This document shows, piece after piece, positions 36,832 to 45,800 of a DNA stretch of 64,000 bases (position 1 is its first letter; every line of letters starts with the position of its first letter). The notes beneath the pieces are model-generated. The model made no database searches. It saw nothing but the letters and a program-made list of their open reading frames with translations, and was not told where the DNA came from. Source of the stretch: Gari tellinella (taxonomy: Eukaryota > Mollusca > Bivalvia > Cardiida > Psammobiidae); NCBI GenBank assembly GCA_922989275.2, contig OV277857.1:6758001-6822000 (forward strand), given 5' to 3'. The position numbers and the translations under genes are program-made.

Positions 36832-39800
36832 CCACACCCCCCCCCCCACACACACACACCTACACCCACACCCACACACCCCCCCATTATTATTATTTTT
36901 TTGGGGATTAAACCTGGGTTTAGGGGCGCCCAACCTCACTCTTATCTCCTATTTTCACCTATAAAGACGAACAGTGTACATAAAATATAAACCCTGTTCC
37001 AAAACCTTCATTAGGGACTATTTTAGTGAAATGCCTGGCTTAATCGAGGGAGTTACTCCCCTTGAAAATAAGCCGATAAGTGACTGTCCAGCAAGAAGCC
37101 ATCGATTTAGATTACAAAGAATTGATCGGGGACAATTTTTGTAACTGCAATAAAACCATTATTATTCCAATCACAATATCCGCCCCGTTATGAGTTGAAA
37201 GGTCTAAATCTAAACTTTGTTATGGTATATTATGTTTTAAAATGATATTTCATCTTCAACAGTAATTTTTTGATTATTTAAACAGTAAAGTACTGCTTAT
37301 ATATTCTTATACGATTATGCAAAAAAGTGGGAGGGTTGTACCATTCTTGGCTCTTAAAAGCAATTTATTTATTAAAATTAAATATCCGCCCCGTTATGAG
37401 TAAATTAAGAAAACAATCCTCTTTTTAATGATATAATTTTCAGAAAAATAACTTAGTGTCTTGTACAGTATTTTTTAGGTTGAATTATACTATATTTCAT
37501 GATATCAATATGTTAGAACCACTCGTTAAGGTTCGTAAATTTCCGACGGAAATTAACGACCATTGTATTATCAGCGGGCAACCCACCCGGGGCGTTTATT
37601 GCTGGTATCATAAATCTGCCAAGGGAAAGGACATATTTTAACCCTATTAGCAATAATCTGTTGCATTAACAGATTAAGACAAATGCAGCAAAGCGTCACT
37701 TGAATTTGAGACATCCTCTACGAAACGTTTGTAGCAGCAGAATTTATAAAGTTTTATGTTGATTAAATCTATATAAAATTGTTTTAAACATGTGATTGGT
37801 TATAATGTGTAATAACCTTTTTTACCAAAGTGTCATGAATAATTGAATAAAATAAACGATCAGGTAAATTACCTAATTTAATTGGATTTGATATTTTTAG
37901 AAATTTTGTCAAATTTTCTTGTAATGAAATATTATCCAATATGTGGCAAAGTTTTAGTATTCTTTTACTGTAAACTGGATAGCAATTTTTCTTCGCCACA
38001 CCGATAACTTTTAACTTTGGTGAGAGTTCACAGAAAACGAGTAAATCCTTTTTACACCTTTATTACATCCTTTTACGTTCACTTTAACGTATAAACTCTT
38101 TTATTCCTTTACACAACGTTCACTTTAACTTTACTTTACTTTACAGAACTCTTTAAACTACACACACTTTAGAAAACTCTATATAACAACTATTTAGTAA
38201 ACTCTGGTGAAACTCTAATGAAACTCTGTGGCTCTAACGAAACTCTTAACTCAAATGAAATAGACCTGCCTTTTATACTCTACTAAGCACCGTTGAAGTA
38301 AATTCAAAGAACGGTGCAAAATAGCTCGTGCTAAATCAAATGAACGGTTACAAACGTATAAAGAACGGTGTATAAAGTAATAAAGACACATTTTATACAA
38401 TAGGACACCGTTCATACAAACGGTAAACGAAAAACAAATTAAATAACAAATTTTACATTTTTATAAGATCGCTATTTGCGACATTCCCCACACAAAGGAT
38501 AGTTCAATTCAATTCTGAATTGATTAGGCAAATTTGTCCTTTGTTTTCGCTGCCTGAATTTGAGATTCCGTGGGATATTTGTACTATGCTGTCATATAAT
38601 AAAGTATTTCTTATTACAGTGTCTGTTGAAGCTGAATAACAAAACTAGGTTTTGTACACACAAGTGTACAAAGTTCTTTAAGTTCAGGGGATAGTTCTTC
38701 AGAATAATATACACAGTAAATACAGTTTTCCTTTTGAAACACCTACTAGTTAACAGCTTCTTCAGTAATAATTTTGCGGATGCTTTTAGCTGCTTCTTTA
38801 GCAGCATGGCGCTGTGGACGAAAAACTTGTTCGCGCGTTTCGTTTAGTTTTCTTGTGATTTCTATTGTCTCACTGTCATCAGTTGTCTTTTCACTCACTT
38901 CTAAAAGGTATAACAAGTTCAGTGGGCGGCCAAGTTCTTTACCCGAAGGAACGATAACTTTTGCTGATCTTGTATATCCGTCTTTGCTTTTAACTAGTTT
39001 GGTTACTTTACCAAATTTCCAGCTACCTCTTGCACAGTCTTCCTTTATGATCACAACGTCGTTCAACTTCGGTGAGAAACTAGAATGGACTCGTCCAGTA
39101 TTCAGATTTGTCTGAGTTCTTTCTCTTAAACTGACCAAGTATTCGTGTCTCCAAATGTTCCAGAACATGTCAAGTAAACGTTGACCCTTTTTCCAAATCT
39201 GAAGTAGCTTTTCAGCATTACTGTCTACAGGTTGATAGTCCTTGTCATCAGAAATTTCTGTTTGTGGTATGCCAATGTTGGGATTAAGGGTTAGAAAATG
39301 CGACGGTGTAATAGGAATAGATGAGTTTATGTCATTTCCTACGTAGACTAGTGGTCTTGAATTTAACACAGACTCTATTTCTTTCAGAAGTGTTTGCAGC
39401 TGGACCATAGTCAACTTTCGTCTTCCTACACTTTTCCGCAGTGATCTTTTCACTAAACCAACTAGCCTTTCGTAGAACCCTCCCATCCAAGGAGCAAGCT
39501 CTACGTTGAATTTCCATAAAATCCCTGCATTGGATACGTAATTCAAGATGTCTTCATCTTTGTGCACTTTGTTCCAGATGCGATCTAGTATATTACTGGC
39601 TGCACGAAATTGCGCAGCGTTGTCACTTATCAGCTCTCTTGGTGTGCCTCTTTGTGAAATAAATCGTCTAAAGCACAAAAGAAACTCTGCTGTAGACATA
39701 TCACACACGAGTTCCAAATGAATTGCTCTTGTCACAAGACAGGTGAACAAACAAATCCACACTTTTCTTTCACAGTTGTCTGTCTTGACGTAGAGAGGGC

Positions 39801-42800
39801 CCATGTAATCTAGCCCCGTTCTCGAAAATGGGGTAGCTTCCGTTACACGAGCAACAGGGTATGCGCACATAGGTGGCATCTTATATGGCCCACCTTCAAA
39901 CCGTCGACACACTGTACACGCACTTAGCACTTTCTTTATTGTGGCTCGTCCGTGAGGAATCCAGTAGTGCATACGTACCGTTGATAATGTTTGCGACACA
40001 CCGCTATGAAGTATTTCTTTATGAGTTTTCTCTATCAAGAGCAGTGTAAAGCGATCTTTTGGTGGTAACAGAATTGGAAATCTAGCACTTTCACTGAGAC
40101 AGGCATTTTCCAAACGACCTTTACATCGAATTAGGCCATTTTGATCAAGAAAAAGTCCTAATTGGCTTTGCGTGTTTGATTTTCTGTCATGTTTAATAGC
40201 ATCGAATACCTCCTTGTAATTGTTTTCTTGCACACTTTTGCACCATAGAATTCTAGCCTCTTGTAGTTCAAAACTGGTAATGCTTCCTTTTGCACACTGT
40301 CGTTTCTGTAATTTGCGCACGAAGCGAAGGGCTAATGCAGTTACTCGTAACATCTTTGTTAAAGATGAAAAATCACTACTCTTTATTCCGAAAGGACTAC
40401 ATACCTCGGAATGCTGAACATTTTCACATACTGCTAATGACGTTTGCACAGGAGATTTGGTCTTCTTAGTTTCACGTATTTCGTGTTTGTAGTTTTCCTT
40501 GGACCTGTCATCCAATTGGTCATTAAACCGTGGCCATTCATCAGGATGTTTTGTCAACCATGTTGGACCATTCCACCACAATCCATTTTTTCGAAGTTTC
40601 ACAGTAGTTGTTCCTCGAGACGCTACGTCAGCTGGATTTTCCGTTGTTGGCACGTATGACAACATCACGTCAGTATACTCTCTGATTTCTTTCACCCTGT
40701 TTCTCACAAATACGGTAGTTTGCTTGTCTGAGATAATCCAATGTAACACGCACTGTGAATCTGACCATATATGCGTTTGAGTGATTGGCACTTTTAACTG
40801 TTCTTTCACAAATTTTGTGCATCTTATCCCTATCAACACTGCTAGTAATTCCAATCTTGGCACTGACATCTTCTTCACCGGTGCTAAACGTGTCTTTGCA
40901 AACACAAGATATGTAGCTGATCCATCTTCTGATGTTCGATGTAAGTAAATTACTGCTGCATATGCTTTTTCAGACGCATCACAAAAACACAGAAGTCTAT
41001 ATTCTGTAAAGTTTGGTGTCTCTGCCGAAATACACCGCTGAACAGCACACTCTGGAATCTTATCCATATCTTTTCTTATAGTGTACCAATGGTTCTGGTC
41101 TTCTTCAGCTAGTTGTTCATCCCAATCTACACGTCTTTCCCATAGCTGTTGCAGAAACACTTTGCCTCTCAGCACAACTGGACACATTAATCCTAAAGGA
41201 TCAAACACAGATGCTACGTGTCTCAACACTGAGCGTTTGGTCACTGGATCCATATCATTTTCAACATGTGTTATTTTGAAAGATAATGTGTCATTCTTAA
41301 CACTCCATTGGTGACCCAGTACTTTTGCTGATTCTATATCTGCTTTATCTTCTTTAGGAAGTATTTCATTGAAATCTGCATTGTTCGAAATCCACTCTCT
41401 GAGGTTCATGGCACCTTCACGGAACATTGCTTTTGAAACAGTGTATAGTTCCTTAGCTTCAGCCACAGTGTTTGTTCCTGTTATGAGGTTGTCAACATAA
41501 ATGTCACCTTTGATTTTATCTGCTACGCCACAGTTGTAGGAGTCTAGATGATATTCTATGGTTGCACCTAATAGAAATGGACTGGAAACGATTCCAAAAG
41601 GAACTCTGCAGAACCTATATTCTTGGATGTTGTCATTTTTTACCGTTGGCTTGTCAATGTCCTTGAGCCACAAGAATCTTGTTACATCACGTTGTTCACG
41701 CTGCAGACCAATTTGCAGGAATGCCTTTTCAATGTCAGCAACCATTGCAATGGGGTGTAAACGAAATCTCATTAACAGTCCACAAATGTCATGTAACATG
41801 ACTGGTCCACGGTACAGGCAATCATTCAAACTATTATGTTCTTTACGTGTTTTTGCAGACGCGTCGTACACCACGCGTAGTTTTGTTGTACTCCTGCCAG
41901 GTTTGATTACAGCATGATGTAGTAGATAATGTAGTATTCCGTCTTTCTGATTTGGCTCAACCTTTTCAATCACACCTTTTTTCAACTGATCACTTACTAC
42001 ATCGTCATATCTTTGTAGAATGTCTGGTTTGTTGATCATTCGCTGAACAGAACTCCTCAGTCTGCCAACTGCCAGTTCTTTGTTTATGGGCAGATCTGGT
42101 TCATCACTTTTCCAAGGCCAAGTAACGTGGTACCTGCTATTGTCAAACTTTAGAGTTTCTCGGAACTTATCCATAGCAATCGCATCGTCTGTTTTGTCAT
42201 CTTTGTCTACAATGCCAATGGATTCTATTTTCCAGAAGTCTTCCAATTCTGTTTTGTTAGGAAGGACAGAGTCAATGCTGGAAAACACATTTGTTTCACT
42301 CACATTGGCACCGCAAGTCAGAATCAACATACCTGATTCGTCATCTTTTTCTTCTGAGTCTTTCAATCTTCCACTTAGAATCCAGCCTAGTTTGGATGCC
42401 AATAAGTACAGTCCTTCTTGTACTTTGATCTTTTCACCTTGAACAAAATCCAAATAATAATCATTACCGATGAGAATTTCAATCGGTGCTGTCTCGTTCT
42501 TCATAGGAATGACGTCTGCTAGGACAACGCTTTTTACAATATCTTGAACGTCATTGGACCACAAGCCTTTTACAGGTCGCCGTTGGAGTGCACCACTTAT
42601 TGAAGGCACGATATTTGCGGTGATTTGCATGTGTTTTCCATTCTTGAGCTTAACCTCCAATTTGGTATACCTTGTCGTAATTTTCTTTGCTGTTGTACTT
42701 CCAAACGTGACCACATGAAGATCTTGTTCGCCGTCTTCTTTGAGCTGTAATTTCTTAGCTAAGTCTTGTGTTATATAACTTCTGTGTGATCCAGAATCAA

Positions 42801-45800
42801 GAAAAAGTCTCACTTGTGCTGTGCTGTTGAAGTCTGGATTTCTTATTTCTGTAAGAGCTGTCTGCATTAAAACCGTCTCATTGGTTGACATCAGTCCACT
42901 TTCTTCCATTGTTATATCCTGGTTGCTCATTTCGTTCAGTACATGAGCGACAGAATGTTTCCAAAGAAACTTCTTGGGACAAAGGCTTCTGTGGTGGACA
43001 TTCATTTCACTACAGTACACACATGGTTTGTTCGTTTTGCAGGCTTTGAATGAATGACCATCTTTCAAGCACTTAAAACAACTTCCTTTGATACGATCTT
43101 TTCTCGCACTGATTGTCTGGTACTGTTTACATTCATCACTCCAGTGATGTTGTTGACAATATCGGCACTTACTCACGCGCTGCTGTTTATTTGGTCTCGT
43201 CGTAGCCCGTTGCTTGGCACTGGTTGAGATTAGTGTTTGTGTTGTAGAATTGAATTTTGGTTCACTCGTCCATGGTTTTCGATGAGATGTTATTCTTGCA
43301 GGCATCGATGTTGAAACAACTTGTTTGCTTCTTGTTTCATTTGCATCCTTTGGATCTTTACCAGCTCTTTCAGAGGCCACAACATAATCATGGAGTCTTT
43401 TTGTTAGCGACAGCACAGACCACTTTTTGTCAGTTCCATTCTGTATCTCCAATTGCAACAGCACATCTTCGGGTAGCTTTGATCTTATCATGGAGACAAA
43501 TACATCTTGGTTGACATTTTGTTTCAAAACTTCTAAACATCTGAGATGTTTCTGAACGGTGTCGAGTAAATGTCTCAAACTGTTCACTTTATTTGTTGCA
43601 GGAAGCATGTTTATAAGATGGTTGTAGTGTAGATCAACAATCTCTTGCGGGTTTCCAAATCGCTCTAAAAGGATTTCAACAGCAACTGCGTAATTATCGT
43701 TGGATAGAGCCAGACCCGCAATCGCGCTCTTTGCGTCTCCTGTTAACTTGCTTCGAAGATAATTGAATCGCTCTATGTTGGACAGGATTTTGTTGTCATG
43801 AACGGCACTCTGAAATGAATCCCAGAATTCAACCCATCTAGTTTTATCTCCGTTGAATGATATCATCTCAATTTTCGGCAACTTCACTGTTGATTTTCGT
43901 TCCTTTGCCTGCTTTTCGGTAGTTTCCTGTTGTTTCATTTGTGTCAGAAACAAATTTTGCATATCATCTTGTAACTGAACAAGCTTATTCGTTACAGGAT
44001 CTTCTACTTTTTCTTCTTTTACTTCTTCTTTCTGCTGAACTGAAAACAATTTGTCTTTAAACTGTTTTAGATCTATGTATGTATCCATTGCCAATGAACA
44101 GAGCTTGCAATCGTCGTTTAGTATTTCTTCAATGAACTCACTGTCACTTTCATCAAGAGCAGAAGCTAATTTCTCACTCTGAAGCTCCAACTTTTCGTTG
44201 TATGTCTTTATCTTTTCCAGACATTTTGTCGCATACGACACTGTTTGTTCTATATCATACTGGGCACTTTCCCTTCTCATTATCTCTGCTGCGTTTCTTA
44301 TTTCAGCAGCCAAAGTATTTCGGAACCTTGTCCTCACACCTTTCAAGTAGACTGCACTTGCCATTTTGAATCTTTTTAGCACAGAAAACTGTATTCCTTA
44401 AAAACACTTTTAGTATGAATTTTTTGTCCACAATTTCATGGCACATTTGCCAAACAGCATTTGCTTCTTTTCGCTTTAAACACTGGAATAGTATCCGGTT
44501 CGCGGGACCATTCAATGTGGCAAAGTTTTAGTATTCTTTTACTGTAAACTGGATAGCAATTTTTCTTCGCCACACCGATAACTTTTAACTTTGGTGAGAG
44601 TTCACAGAAAACGAGTAAATCCTTTTTACACCTTTATTACATCCTTTTACGTTCACTTTAACGTATAAACTCTTTTATTCCTTTACACAACGTTCACTTT
44701 AACTTTACTTTACTTTACAGAACTCTTTAAACTACACACACTTTAGAAAACTCTATATAACAACTATTTAGTAAACTCTGGTGAAACTCTAATGAAACTC
44801 TGGGGCTCTAACGAAACTCTTAACTCAAATGAAATAGACCTGCCTTTTATACTCTACTAAGCACCGTTGAAGTAAATTCAAAGAACGGTGCAAAATAGCT
44901 CGTGCTAAATCAAATGAACGGTTACAAACGTATAAAGAACGGTGTATAAAGTAATAAAGACACATTTTATACAATAGGACACCGTTCATACAAACGGTAA
45001 ACGAAAAACAAATTAAATAACAAATTTTACATTTTTATAAGATCGCTATTTGCGACACAATATGCTGCGTTATCTTAAAGATCGAATGTTGAGTAATATT
45101 TTGCTTTGAATTGCTTTGAATAACCGTTAAATACTTCGAAATGCAAACAGTATAGTCCCAGATCAGAGATCATCCTATATGATCCTACATGATTGGTCTT
45201 GTATGTGATGACAGTATAGAAACAGATAAGAGGAATATAGAGAAGGGTCCAGTACTTTCACGAAAGAAATGACAATTTATATAAGCTTAATTTTGGACAG
45301 TCCAGTTAAATCTAGTCAATATTTTACTGCTTCGAGCTGTCATTATTAAACTGCATTGCTGAATGGAAGACTATGCAAACCCTGATTAGATGGTTTCTTT
45401 GAGTGATCTGAGTCTACGCTGTTTGATAAGAAGGTGTGATTTTCAAACATACTTTGTTTGCATATGAAGGGTTGTGTGAAATGACCCGGAAATACAAAGG
45501 AATCGTTGTTTTAGGCATAAAATTGCTTACTGTCATTAACCTTTTAACTGCCAAAGCCGACGACAGTTTGGATCCTAATTAGGCATGCTGTGCCTGATCA
45601 ATTTCCGATCTATTTGACACTCACATTTATTGTTCTTAAGTTAAAACTGCATAAAAATCAAAAAGACCGCCAACAAAGTAAGTAAATACATGTAAAACAT
45701 CTAACAAAAATTCTATAACAAGATTATTAGTAACACGGGAAAAGATTTAACATTCAAGCCCGTGTTAAAAATAACCCACTGTGGCAACGGTCAAATTGTA

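Larger units (their letters stand above)
37942..45057 (-). mobile_element. complete BEL/Pao LTR retrotransposon, 7.1 kb
   Basis: 542-bp LTRs flank a single long ORF on the minus strand. Target duplication CAATA lies at 37937-37941 and 45058-45062. LTR ends are TG..CA. The two LTRs differ at one base by eye (CTCTGTGGC against CTCTGGGGC). The element lies antisense within intron 6 of the protease-homolog gene. The absent or very low LTR divergence means recent insertion. Confidence 0.97.

Noticed and set aside
36581..36964. ORFs of 127 and 85 residues rich in His-Thr or Cys-Val
   Set aside because: Low-complexity translation of the (CA)n microsatellite.
38774..43514. Plus-strand ORFs within the BEL/Pao element
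   Set aside because: Antisense shadows of the 1878-residue polyprotein.
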